DNA from: Ulota crispa
Taxonomy: Eukaryota > Streptophyta > Bryopsida > Orthotrichales > Orthotrichaceae
Reading direction: 5' to 3'
Length of the DNA: 64,000 nt
NCBI GenBank assembly: GCA_963920765.1
Contig: OY987248.1
Span: 5,614,539-5,678,538, forward strand
Each line of letters opens with the position of its first letter. Position 1 is the stretch's first letter. The translations under genes were made by a program, and so were the position numbers. This document shows positions 40,711 to 51,334 of the stretch, in pieces. The notes under the pieces are model-generated. The model was not told the origin of the DNA, searched no databases, and saw only the letters and a program-made list of their open reading frames with translations.

Positions 40711-41340
40711 CAGTTGGGTATAGTAAACTTATGAATTTTTTCGCAGGAAACTACAGCTAAAAATTCAGGAACTTCCGGAGGCCATAACTTCCTCAAAAAT
40801 TGTCCGTTTTTGAAACCAAAAATTGTCTTGGAATCCTACTGAAGGGTACTACATGATTTGATAAAAAAAAAATCTGAAATTTTACAAATGATAAAAAAAG
40901 GTTTGGCCTCTTCCTATATAGTGTTTACCATCTAGTACTTCCACCTCTTCCCAAAATCATCGCTTGAATTGATTGGGCATACTACCAATAAGATTTTGTA
41001 AATGCTCCATGCATACCTCATCCCATACTCTTTGCATGATGTGTAACATTCTTGCTTGTTCTTTGGCCATTGGTGGTGGCGTAGCACAATCAAATTTGAG
41101 CGGTGATTTTGGCAAGAGGTGGAAGTACACTATATAGGAAGTAGCCCAATTCTTTTTATCAATAATAAAATTTCAGATTTTTTTTTTTATCAAATTGTGT
41201 AATACCCTTCAAAATGAATTCCAATGCAATTTTTGGTTTCAAAAATGGATAATTTTTTAGGAAGTTATGGCCTCCGAAAGATCCTAAATTGTTAGATAGT
41301 TTTCTTGCAAAAAAATTTGTAAGTTTACTATACCCAATTG
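40711..41340 (-). mobile_element. Tc1-like element with ~220-bp inverted ends and a transposase tail
   Basis: TA at 40709-40710 and 41341-41342. Left CAGTTGGGTATAGTAAACTT, right AAGTTTACTATACCCAATTG, with inversion continuing about 220 bp inward (GGAGGCCATAACTTCCT against AGGAAGTTATGGCCTCC). In the middle, minus strand ~40965-41150, a frame reads MAKEQARMLHIMQRVWDEV, then a short stretch and LQNLIGSMPNQFKR before a stop. This W-D-x(n)-SMP pattern is the C-terminal end of Tc1/IS630 transposases. The catalytic part is gone, so it is non-autonomous. Confidence 0.75.
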
Positions 41341-41793
41341 TACAACAAACTCAAACATTGAGGGTCCAAGATTTTAGTATAAAAATGTTCTAATTCTATC
41401 TTGCAAGCTAGACTTGGAGCGTGCAAGGTTAAACATCTTGAGCACACTAGTTCCATAATTTTGACCATTTTTTTGTAAAAAAAGTAAATATTCTAATTCA
41501 AGTGGAAGGGGCCACTTTGTCTAACTCTTATACTCAAAAATACAATGACCAACATTTTTGTACAACAAGCTTGTTGAAGAAAAAGTTGAATTTTTTTTTG
41601 AAATTTGTTATTTACGTACATTAATGCATAAATTAAAAGTTGGGTATGATCTCAGTTTAAAAATACTTGCAAGAGTTTCATCTTTCATGAAAGTTTCTGA
41701 TACAAAGAGTGGGATAGTGCCGTGAAATTCACAACAATTTAGCACCAATTTGCCATGTTTGGACTATTTCAAATATTTTTTAGTTTTTATTAA

Positions 41794-42223
41794 CCCTTAA
41801 ATTAGTGCTTTCTTTTTACCACATAACATGTAAAAAGAGTTTCCTTAGGAAACCAAAAAGCCGGCAATAAGAGTGCTCACGACAACCTATTAATATACAC
41901 AACTCAATCAACACAATCAGAGTCTTGTATCTCATTCTATGGTATTTCCTCTTATTGATATTGGCACTTTTGGTGTACTTGGTGATTCACTCAAATGACG
42001 TTCTAGCTAGCTGTACGGATTAAAATCCAACTTGGTACTACCAAAACTTAAAGAAATTCAACATTACCAATTACATGGTAATCCATAATCAACAATACAA
42101 AATGGTTCTCAACTACATACACATTAATTAGTCATCAAGAATAAAATTAGAGATTTGCGATGTAAATTGTACTAGTAAGATAAAACAAAGATCCTCCTCC
42201 ATTTCAAAAGTGGCCTTTTATAG
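41794..42223 (+). mobile_element. possible decayed TTAA element, 430 bp
   Basis: TTAA at 41790-41793 followed by CCCTTAAATTAGTGC. The next candidate right end is GTGGCCTTTTATAG before TTAA at 42224-42227, which would be shared with the following element. Terminal similarity is weak, so this call is tentative. Confidence 0.35.
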
Positions 42224-42227
42224 TTAA

Positions 42228-43781
42228 TCCCTCTAGCCCTAGGTCTTTATTTTGTCAAAAGACACTCAAAACTGTCATTTCTATTGCAAAGAGTAAAAAA
42301 GTTTGAAAATTGGTCTTTTTGCATATCTAAGCATAGGATCTTGTACTAAACTAGTATAAGAATGTGGAAAAAATATACCAAAAACTTTGACAGCACAAAT
42401 TGCAAGATATTTGAGTTTAAAGTGTAAAAACAAACTTTTTTGCACCTATCACGATTAGATTATTTAACTTTGAACATTTTTAACTTAAAATTTTTGAACC
42501 ACACAATTTTGAGGTTTATTTTTTTATGGTGAAAAGTTGAGTTAAGAATCTTTGGAAAAAATCTATAAAAAAAAATATTTAATTTTCATTCTTTAATCCC
42601 TAAAGGGCCCTTGGGCCCTAGAGCTACAGTACCAAATACGGTTGCAACCAATATTCAGAAGTTTGACTCAGCTAGAAATTAAGTGTTACAACCATACATA
42701 TCAAAGGGTAGTACAATGGTGGCTGCAAAATTTATTTTGAAGAGCCCTCAAAGCAGCTCAAAATATGTCTGTGCAGACGGTCATACATACGGCCGCAAAG
42801 AGCGTTTGGACCCTTCAGGGGTTAAGAAAAATATTAGCTAGGTAGAAGAAGGTACAAGATTGAACAAAAACTTAAATTGTAAATAATCCTGCAATGGAAT
42901 TAAAAACGCAATAATCCCAATGGTGAGATTGTTCTAGAAAGCAAACTTTGCCCTTTTCAACAATTTGTTTTGAAAAAATGTTAAACTTGCATTCAAAAAT
43001 GAAGTTTATATGCTGTTTTTCAAGATGATGCTTGAATTGCTTGAAAATTAGACTGTCCATTACTTTATCATAACTACTGTAGGTTGGGAGCAAATTCAAC
43101 AGGTCTTTGCCGAATCAATTATTTTTGAGAAAAACCCCATTAGGCATCTGATTTCATGATTAAACAAGATTAGGCACTTTCAAAAAAAGTTGTTATTATT
43201 TGGCATTCAACCAATTTTTTTAGTAGAGTTAAGCCTTTTTCTAAGCATCTTCCACTTTCTAAAATTAGCCCTTGGTATAAAATTTGCAGTAGATTGAGCC
43301 CTCTTGGAATCAACCTTGACCTTCCATTGTTAGTAAGCTTAATGACTTTTATAATATTTGACATTTCAATTTTTTGATTGGTTTGACATTGGGCACTATT
43401 GGAGAATAATTTATAGAATAATTAGGCAAAATTTTGGGGAATTATTTTATGCCAAATCTGCTATCAACCTATAGTAGTCCAAATGGAATGAATCAAAGCT
43501 TCAAATGTACATAAAACTATAACCAAAAGAGAGAGATAATAATTTTAAAAAATATCAAAGTTTTTGTAAAAACAATTGCAACCCAATCTCTCCAAATTTG
43601 TGCTTATCTAGGCATGACTTTTGATCATGAGCATATACTAGAATAAAAATTATATTCCCCTACAGCTACTATACTTTTCTATCTTCAAAAAAAGTTTCAA
43701 AAAATCAAAACAAAAATTGAGGCCATAGGCACATGCCCAAAATCCCATTTGTCCTTTGAGGGGACATCAGGGCTGTAGGGA
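42228..43781 (+). mobile_element. long TTAA-family element interrupted by a shorter one
   Basis: TTAA at 42224-42227 and 43782-43785. The left part aligns loosely with 13332-13480 (TTAATCCCTCTAGCCC, AAAACTGTCATT, AGGATCTTG); the right part has the family's ATGCCCAAAATCCCATTTGT and ends GGGCTGTAGGGA. The 225-bp element 42597-42821 with its own TTAA pair is nested inside. Diverged, probably the oldest member of the family here. Confidence 0.5.
42597..42821 (-). mobile_element. TTAA-flanked element, 225 bp, nested
   Basis: TTAA at 42593-42596 and 42822-42825. Ends TCCCTAAAGGGCCCTTGG and, from the other side, CCCCTGAAGGGTCCAAAC. Same length as 36804-37028 and inverted relative to it. GC-richer than its surroundings. 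Confidence 0.7.
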
Positions 43782-44069
43782 TTAAGAAGATTGGGATTTA
43801 GCTTGGCTATTTAGCTCTCGACCTAAATTTTTATTGGTAATTTTAGAAATGATAGTTTTTAACTAAAATTGTGACCTACTAACTGGTAGAACCACATTTA
43901 TACTTAGGTAAAACACTAGTAGAAAACTCCTTCCAAAACAACAGAAAACCAACAGTTTCTTGTTGATTTGGGCACTTGCCCACGCTAATTGACTAATTTA
44001 ACAGAATTCTGTAAAAAACTAAATACGTTCTGTTGATTTGGACACCATTATCTAAATCAACAGAAATTT

Positions 44070-45350
44070 TGGAATCTTTTGAAGATCTTTTGGGAATTTT
44101 TTGTGAATCTTTAAGAATCTTCAAGAATCTTTTGGAAATCATTGAGAATCTTTTTAGGATTTTTAAGAATATTTAAGAATCTTTTTGAGATTTTAGAATC
44201 TTTGAGAATCTTTTAGGAATCTTCATGAATCTTTGGAAATCTTTTGGAATCTTTTCAAGTTTTTTTCGAATTTTTGAGAATCTTTGAGAATCTTTGAGAA
44301 TCTTTGAGAATCTTTGAGAATCTTTGAGAATCCTTTAGGAATCTTTGAGAATCTTTGAGAATCTTTTGGAATCTTTGGGAATCTTTTCAATATATTTGGA
44401 ATCTTTGAGAATGTTTGAAAACAATTGAGAATGTTTGAGAATGTTTGAGAATGTTTGAGAATGTTTGAGAATGTTTGAGAATCTTTGAGAATCTTTTTGG
44501 AATCTTTGAGAATCTTTTGGAATCTTTGGGAATCTTTTCAAGTTTTTTTGGAATCTTTGAGAATGTTTGAGAACAATTGAGAATCTTTGAGAATCTTTGA
44601 GAATCTTTTGGAATCTTTGGAAATCTTTTCAAGTTTTTTTGGAATCTTCGAGAATGTTTGAGAACAATTGAGAATCTTTGAGAATCTCTTTGGAATCTTC
44701 AAGAATCTTTGGAAATCTTTGAGAATCTTTGAAAATCTTTTAGGAATCTTTGAGAATCATTTGGAATCTTTGGAAATCTTTTCAATATATTTGGAATCTT
44801 TGAGAATGTTTGAAAACAATTGAGAATGTTTGAGAATGTTTGAGAATGTTTGAGAATGTTTGAGAATGTTTGAGAATCTTTGAGAATCTTTTTGGAATCT
44901 TTGAGAATCTTTTGGAATCTTTGGGAATCTTTTCAAGTTTTTTTGGAATCTTTGAGAATGTTTGAGAACAATTGAGAATCTTTGAGAATCTTTGAGAATC
45001 TTTTGGAATCTTTGGAAATCTTTTCAAGTTTTTTTGGAATCTTCGAGAATGTTTGAGAACAATTGAGAATCTTTGAGAATCTCTTTGGAATCTTCAAGAA
45101 TCTTTGGAAATCTTTGAGAATCTTTGAAAATCTTTTAGGAATCTTTGAGAATCATTTGGAATCTTTGGAAATCTTTTCAAGTATTTTGGAATCTTTGAGA
45201 ATGTTTGAGAACAATTGTGAATCTTTGAGAATCTTTGGGAATCTTTTGAGAATCTTTTTTGAAATTCAAAAAATCTTTGAAAATCTCTAAGAATTTTCAA
45301 GAACCTTTTTGGAATCTTTGAGAATCTTTTTAAAATCTTTATGGAATTTG
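44070..45350. repeat. 10-nt satellite GAATCTTTGA inside the CACTA element
   Basis: A run of the decamer GAATCTTTGA and close variants (GAATGTTTGA, GAATCTTTTG). Because 10 is not a multiple of 3, the minus strand reads a 10-residue periodic peptide (KILKDSQRFS) with few stops in any frame. The resulting open frames are a product of the repeat, not genes. A 395-bp block, 44391-44785, recurs almost unchanged at 44786-45180. Confidence 0.85.
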
Positions 45351-46197
45351 TTAAAGTACTTCAAAATACTTGTAGAAATAGAATCTCTTTGACTGAATTA
45401 GAGTCCTTTAGGAATCTTTTTGTAAATCATCAAAATACTTTCAAAAAAACTATCACAATAGTTTAGGTTTGTTTTTGAAATCTTTCTAAAACCTTTTTGG
45501 ACCTCATTAAATTTTTTTGAAGTTTTAAAAAATAAAAGAAGTTTTCAAGAAAAAAAGAATCTTTTAGAAGTTTGAGTGTACATTGACTGGTTTTATTTTC
45601 TTTACTTTTCACAATTTGATAAGATTTAAAATTAGCAGCCTTTAAAGTCAAGTAAACACATGACCATAATAACAAAAAACTCAATAGTTTTTTGTTGATC
45701 TAAATATTTTTGGACACAACTTCACTTATTCAACAAAATTTTATATAAAACGTACAACATTTTGTTGTTTTAAATACCAAAATTTCTTTACAAACAAATA
45801 TAAATGATGCTCCTCAATTCTTTGAAGAAATCATAAATGTCCCTTAAGGATTTAAAGTACCAAAAATATCTTATTGTTACATGATAACCAAGTATATAGT
45901 TTAATGCAAATTCTTACAAGAAACCAAAGGTGATTTTTACATTTCAAATAACACAAGGATATATTTAACATTTCAAAATAGAAGAGTTTTTTATTAATTT
46001 TCCAAAATAATAAGAGTATAATTGATATTCTTACAAAAAATAAGGAATATTTTTTATGTTTCACATATTTTTGGCGTAAACTTGATATTTTGAAAGACTT
46101 AAAGGGTATTTTTAGTATATTTCCTTCTATTACTAACCATATGAATTAAAAAAAAAAATCTTATAAAATATTTTTATAAGCTTTAAAAGATGGGAAT

Positions 46198-46597
46198 TGA
46201 TATGTGTACCACACTCTTCCAAATACTACACCACACCATGAGGTAAATTTTAAATTTCTACCATCAAAAAGCTAAATTTGAAAATTTTGAATTCAGATTT
46301 GGACTTAGAGACCATGGTATTGTCTAGAACCATAAAAAAAGTTGCAATTCAACAACACCCAATGAAAAAGTTTAGTTAGGGAGAAAATTGTGAATTTTAC
46401 TTTTGTTTGTAAAAAAAATAAGCTTTTTCATTGGGTGTTGTTGAATTGCAACCCTTTTTATGATCCTAGACAATATCATGGTCTATAAGTCCAAATTTGA
46501 ATTTAAAATTCTCAAACTCAAATTTTTGATGGTAGAAATCTAAAATTTACCTCAAAGGTGTGGTACAGTAGTTCAAAGGATGTGGTTCACATATTAA
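46198..46597. mobile_element. foldback element (~400 bp) nested in the CACTA element
   Basis: Arms of ~170 bp. GTTGCAATTCAACAACACCC at 46341-46360 faces GGGTGTTGTTGAATTGCAAC at 46432-46451. Outer parts, ATATGTGTACCACAC and GTGGTTCACATAT, also pair. Only ~70 bp lie between the best-matched arms. Confidence 0.7.
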
Positions 46598-47119
46598 TGT
46601 CCTTACAAAATATCCAAAACTATTCAAAAGTCAATAGAATTTTGATTTTATAATTGCAAGGATTTAATTTCGTAACTTTTCACGACTTCATGTTATTTGA
46701 AGCTATCAAACTATGGAGGCTATTTTAACAAAATAAGGTTCTTTTTACAAAAAAACTAACACTAAATAATATTTATTAATGAATCCAACTTTTGCCTGCA
46801 ACAATTCTTATGAGATTTGTGAATTCCAAAAAAAATTTATAAACAAAATCAAAAGGATGGAAATAAACAATTTATTTAAAATTTCTAAACACCTTCTCTG
46901 ATTTTAGCTCATAACTTTTGATAAAAAGACTGAAATCCAAAAAAAATTGTTGGAGGTGAAAGTAAAATACATTTACCAACTTTTTTTAGTTTTAAGTTTT
47001 TTGAAAAATAGTCCTTTAATGGGCGGAAATAGCCTCCAAAGTCTACTGGATTACTAAAGACATGAATATTTAATGTACAAATAGAATCAAGATACTATTG
47101 TATGCATGTGCATTTGCAC

Positions 47120-47300
47120 ATTCTCTAGTGGTTTAGAAAATGTGCTAAAGTTGTGGAGTGTAAGAGGAGAGGTGGAGGGTTCAAACCCCGCTACCGGCAG
47201 CTGCCCGGGAGTTTGGGCAGCTGCATGGGAGTTCGGGCAGCTGCCCAAAAGTTTGGGCAGGTGCCCATCCCCCTAAAAAGTTTACATTTTCATAAAATAA
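47120..47300 (+). mobile_element. possible tRNA-derived SINE head with short tandem repeat
   Basis: TCTAGTGGTTTAGAA resembles a Pol III A box and GGAGGGTTCAAACCCC a B box about 50 bp downstream. An 18-21-bp repeat with GGGCAGCTGC follows, then AT-rich sequence. No full tRNA fold was found, so it is not called a tRNA gene. Confidence 0.4.
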
Positions 47301-47820
47301 AAACAAATTCTATGAAAAACAAATTTAAAAATGAAAAGAAATAGAATTGAACAACATAAAATACATAATAGAAATCAACAACAAATTAACAGAAAACTGT
47401 AAATAATCAACAAAAAATCAATAGAAAAGTACCCAAATCAACTTGACCAAATTCACAAAAAAAATCAACAGTTTTTGGTTGAAATTCTGTTGATTTTGTG
47501 CTGAATTTTCTACTAGTGAAAATTCAATGAATTTTGCATTTGAAAAGATCCTTTTTGGAGAGAATTGGATCAGTTGTAGTTCAAGGACTAGCATCACAAA
47601 TGTAGGCTACATAAATTCAAAATTGGGTTTTGCAAAAGGATTCAGTTTTCAAATTACAATCATAGTGATTGACTTTAATCCCATAATATCATTTATAAAA
47701 ACCATCAAATGCATTTTGTCTTTTCTCTAGGAATGTACTTATTAGCCCTTGAGTTTATAATCTAGCAAGTATTTAATAAGTGCAAGCAAAAGAAATAGAT
47801 GCAATTGAACACACTTTTAA

Positions 47821-48746
47821 CCCCTAAAGGCCCAAGTCCTTTTTTTATGAGTCATTGAAAACTACCACTTTTGGAGGAATAAGTAGAATGGTAGGAAAAA
47901 AAGTTTTTAGAAATCTAAATATGAGAGGTATTTGTAAGAAAAAATCAACTCATTCTAGATGTAGAGGAGTGAGATGTTGACATTTGAAGTGAAAAAAAAA
48001 GTTTTTTCTTGGCTGCCCAAAAAAATTAGAAGCCTTTGACCACTCCTATATCAAAAAAATTACTCTATGCAAAACTGAAATTTCTTTTTCCTATGTAGAA
48101 GACCAGGTTAGGTATGTGTGGGAGAATTTTCAAAAGAATTAGAGGTGTGAATTATACTTTGTAAAATCTTGCAATGTTGTAAGGCCATGAAACTTGCATG
48201 TACACTAGGCAAAACTAGAGGATATATGTAAAATTCAAAAACTTGAATTATTTTGATCCAAATGGTGAAAATGAAAACCAAGGAATCTTAGTCTACTACA
48301 ACTTGGGAAAAAAAAAGTCAAAAAACAAATACACAAAAAGCTCAAAAAAGTAAAGCACCAAAGTTTACAAGGGGCAAAAGGAATGGAGGTATGGGAGTCC
48401 CATACCTATCCTCAAACTAAAACTTCTCATAACTTTCACCTCATCAATCGAAATTGAATGATTCAAAGCTTCCTACATATATAAAAATCTAAAGGACCAA
48501 TTCAATTTTTAATTTAAAAAAAATGCAATTTTTGGTTAGTGCTACCCGATTCTCCCCTGTTTTTCCATTATTCATGCATAACTTCTTCAATAAATGTTGG
48601 AATGAAGAAAAACTTAGATGCCCATGTAGATTTTTGAGTTCACTATCTTCCATAAAAGTTTCGGAAAATCACATAAAGTAGTTTAGCTGTAGGTACATGC
48701 CCAAAACCCCACTTGGCCCTCGCGGGACCACTTGGGCCTTTAGCGA
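47821..48746 (+). mobile_element. TTAA-flanked element, 926 bp (long family)
   Basis: TTAA at 47817-47820 and 48747-48750. Left end CCCCTAAAGGCCCAAGTC; right end reverse-complemented TCGCTAAAGGCCCAAGTG. Aligns along its length with 13332-14259 and, from ~48020, with 17836-18552. No transposase frame. Shares its right TTAA with the next element. Confidence 0.7.
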
Positions 48747-48750
48747 TTAA

Positions 48751-49108
48751 CCCTTAAACGCCAACAAGGACAAAAATCATCCTTTGGCCTCCGAAAAACA
48801 CTATGTATAGCAGAGAACCTGATTTTAGCGTAAAAGTGACCATAGATACATGGTGCACCATGGAAAGCAAAATACAATCTCAGCTAAGGCATTCATATTT
48901 ATTGATAACCCAAATTGTGTGAAGATTTAGAGCCATGGTGTTAGGTCCCATGCTACCCTTTTTGCAATTTTCATAAGGGCACCAATTGCAACATGCACTA
49001 TTGACTTTTGTAATTTTAAGAAACAGTATTTTAGTGGTGGGCACCTGCCACAATATTGTAAATGCCATTGTAAAGGACAAGCACGACCACCCAACTGATA
49101 TTCAAGGG
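48751..49108 (+). mobile_element. TTAA-flanked element, 358 bp
   Basis: TTAA at 48747-48750 (shared) and 49109-49112. Ends CCCTTAAACGCCAACAAGG and, from the other side, CCCTTGAATATCAGTTGGG. Inverted relative of 39501-39856. Confidence 0.7.
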
Positions 49109-49112
49109 TTAA

Positions 49113-49466
49113 ACTACATTCATAATGCTAATACCCCTCCTAACACAAAGTGTGAATATACCTAACGCAGATTGCAAGTGGACCTTAAGTGATGCATTCA
49201 CACTGAAAAGTGTCCATGCCTGATGCGTTTTTGTTTTGGGAAACGTGTAATGAATGGCTGACGCATCTGCCACGTCGGACAGAACCGTCACCGTCAGTGA
49301 CGTCACGGCTCTCGTATGCCACGTGCGCGCGGTACTATTGGCGGGAGACCACAAGCCAAGAGTAGCAAGAGCCAAGCTCAGAGTCTCCAGCAAGAGCGTT
49401 GCAAAGCTTTTTGAACGGCGACACTGAGCTTCAACGGCGCAATATCAACGCTTGATTTTTCGCTCC
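49113..49466. other. GC-richer spacer
   Basis: From ~49250 the sequence becomes GC-rich (GACGTCACGG, CCACGTGCGCGCGG) and may be promoter DNA for a transcript reading into the array to the right. The minus-strand frame at 49109-49393 shows no known motif. Confidence 0.35.
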
Positions 49467-50350
49467 GGGATCCACAAGCTCTTGCTCTGCAACAAGCTCC
49501 GCATCGGACGCATCGAATAAGCGCTCAGACGAATTGTTAAAGAAGAAGAAGAAGCGAGTTGCGAACACAGAGCTTCCGGCTACTGAGAGAGAGGACTCGT
49601 CCAACGTCTCATTCTAAAATTCTAATAGAAAGAAGCGAGCTGATGGATGTCAATTGTGCTTTTCGTTTTGCACCGGGATCCACAAGCTCTTGCACAGCAA
49701 CGAGCTCCGCATCGGACGCATCGAACAAGTGCTCGCACAAACTGTTAAAGAAGAAGAAGCGAGTTGCGAACACAGAGCTTCCGGTTACTGAGAGAGAGAG
49801 AGTTCTGCTAAGGACTCGTCCAACATCTCATTCTAAACAATCTATTAGAAAGAAGCGAATTGATGGATGTCGATTGTGCTTTGCGTTTTGCTCCGGGATC
49901 TACAAGCTCTTGCTCAGCAATAAGTTCCGCTTCAGACACATCGAACAAGCGCTCGCACGAATTGTTGCAGTAGGAGAAGAATCGAATTGCGAACACAGAG
50001 CTTCCGGCTACTAAGAGAGAGAGAGGGAGAGAGAGAGAGAGAGAGTTCTGCAAAGGACTCGTCAAACGTCTCATTCTAAAAATCTATTAGAAAGAAGCGA
50101 GCTGAAGGATGTCGATTGTGCTTTTCGTTTTGCTCCGGGACCCACAAGCTCTTGCTCATCAACAAGCTCCGCGCGCGTCCGGCGCATCGAACAAGTGCTC
50201 GCACGAATTGTTGCAGAAATAGATGAAGCGAGTTGCAAACACAGAGCTTCCGGCTACTGAGAGAGAGAGTTCTGCAAAGGACTCGTCAAACGTCTCATTC
50301 TAAAAAATCTATTAGAAGGAGCAAGTTAAAGCACGTCGATTGTGCTTTTC
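49467..50350 (+). repeat. tandem array of ~205-240-bp units
   Basis: Units start CGGGATCCACAAGCTCTTGC at about 49467, 49674, 49896 and 50138, followed by a partial one. Each unit runs through CGCATCGAACAAG, AAGAAGAAGCGAGTTGCGAA, CACAGAGCTTCCGG, GAGAGAGAG, AGGACTCGTCC and GAAAGAAGCGAGCTGATGGA. The GA run varies in length (longest near 50015-50045). Open frames cross single units but change frame between them, so coding is unlikely. Confidence 0.8.
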
Positions 50351-50632
50351 GTTTTATTCTAGCACGAGGATTGAGTCGCTCAGTCTGCCATGGAGACGGG
50401 AAAGAACTGTCCATGATCTCCACTCAAACCCTATCGAAGCAAAAACAGAGCACAAACCTCAGTGCTCTCAATTTCTTACGAGATTTGTGTCACCGAACTT
50501 GTGTCCGAACGTATGAGTCTCGCTGTTTCATAGCATCTTGACTACCTGAAACTAAATCATTGTGAAATTTTTTACAGAACGCACAGAGGCGGAGCTCTAG
50601 GGTTACACTGAGAGTGACGGAGACATTGCACG

Positions 50633-50974
50633 ATGGCTGCCTTCCGGAGTTCGTTAGCATCGCAATGGCGCAAACGAATTCTAAACTTCTACCAATCCGC
50701 GTGTAATCCCGACCTCTGGCGTCCTCAGAACCGATTCTTGCGAAACATTTCCATGGCGAAAGCTGGAAAACTGGCTGAACGTGATCGCGAGCTCATTTGC
50801 AACACCGATTGATTCTACACCGTCAGTTCCTCGACAACGATTCCAGAGAATCTTGAACGCTCCGATGATTTTGGTAAAGTCAAGCTTGGCTGTTCATTAG
50901 AATCTTCGTATAATGTTAGCTACAGTAACATCGGCGAAGATTATGGAGTCTGTCGGAGTCTTGACCTTTTCTAA
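50633..50974 (+). pseudogene. small open frame with one internal TGA, unknown
   Basis: A GC-rich frame reads MAAFRSSLASQWRKRILNF and on to ELICNTD (59 codons), then TGA at 50810-50812, then 53 more codons in the same frame (FYTVSSSTTIPENLERSDD ...) before TAA. The start is basic, with Ser, Arg and Leu and few acids, like a mitochondrial presequence. No family recognised. It could be a decayed gene copy, the 5' part of a spliced transcript, or chance. Weakly supported. Confidence 0.25.
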
Positions 50975-51334
50975 GAGGTAGTCAGTCTTCCTATCAACTT
51001 TCTCGTCCCTGCTGCTGCATCGAAGTACACTTTCTACTGCGGATTGTCTTGAACTTTGATTGTCTTGAACTTTGAAGGAGCTTCACTTCACTTGTTGTGG
51101 AACCTTGATTTGCACAATCCGTGACTGGTGGTGGAGGCGATTACTATATCTGGACAGCGGCGGCGTTCTCTACCGACAGAGCTTCCTCAGGGTTTCATAG
51201 TGTGCCGTTTCAGTTCTGCAGTGTTCGATGTGCGTGGAGCGGCGTTGGAGGATTCTTGAGGTTCGTTGCGAAGAGTTTTGTGCGCGTTTTCTGCAGGTTT
51301 TTCGCTTTTATTTTCTTGTTTTTTGCTTCTAGCC

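Larger units (their letters stand above)
43914..47518. mobile_element. 3.6-kb non-autonomous CACTA (EnSpm-like) element
   Basis: Starts CACTAGTAGAAAACTCC and ends TGAATTTTCTACTAGTG; the reverse complement of the end is CACTAGTAGAAAATTCA. AAA is duplicated at 43911-43913 and 47519-47521, the 3-bp duplication typical of CACTA elements. Both subterminal parts repeat a short motif (ATCAACAGAAA, GTTGATTT and complements), also typical. No transposase frame. Inside lie a 10-nt satellite (about 44070-45350), a foldback (46198-46597) and a tRNA-like stretch (about 47120-47300). The remaining stretches 45350-46197 and 46600-47110 are AT-rich with nothing recognised. Confidence 0.8.

Noticed and set aside
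44335-45300. Several Lys/Ser/Phe-rich open frames on the minus strand (KILKDSQRFS-like)
   Set aside because: They are the translation of a decamer satellite with no stop in the repeat; both strands and several frames are open and periodic.
47150-47230. A tRNA gene
   Set aside because: Only A- and B-box-like stretches; no acceptor stem or anticodon arm could be formed.
49559-50541. Plus-strand frames of 102-151 codons in the tandem array
   Set aside because: They follow the repeat, change frame between units and have no known motif.
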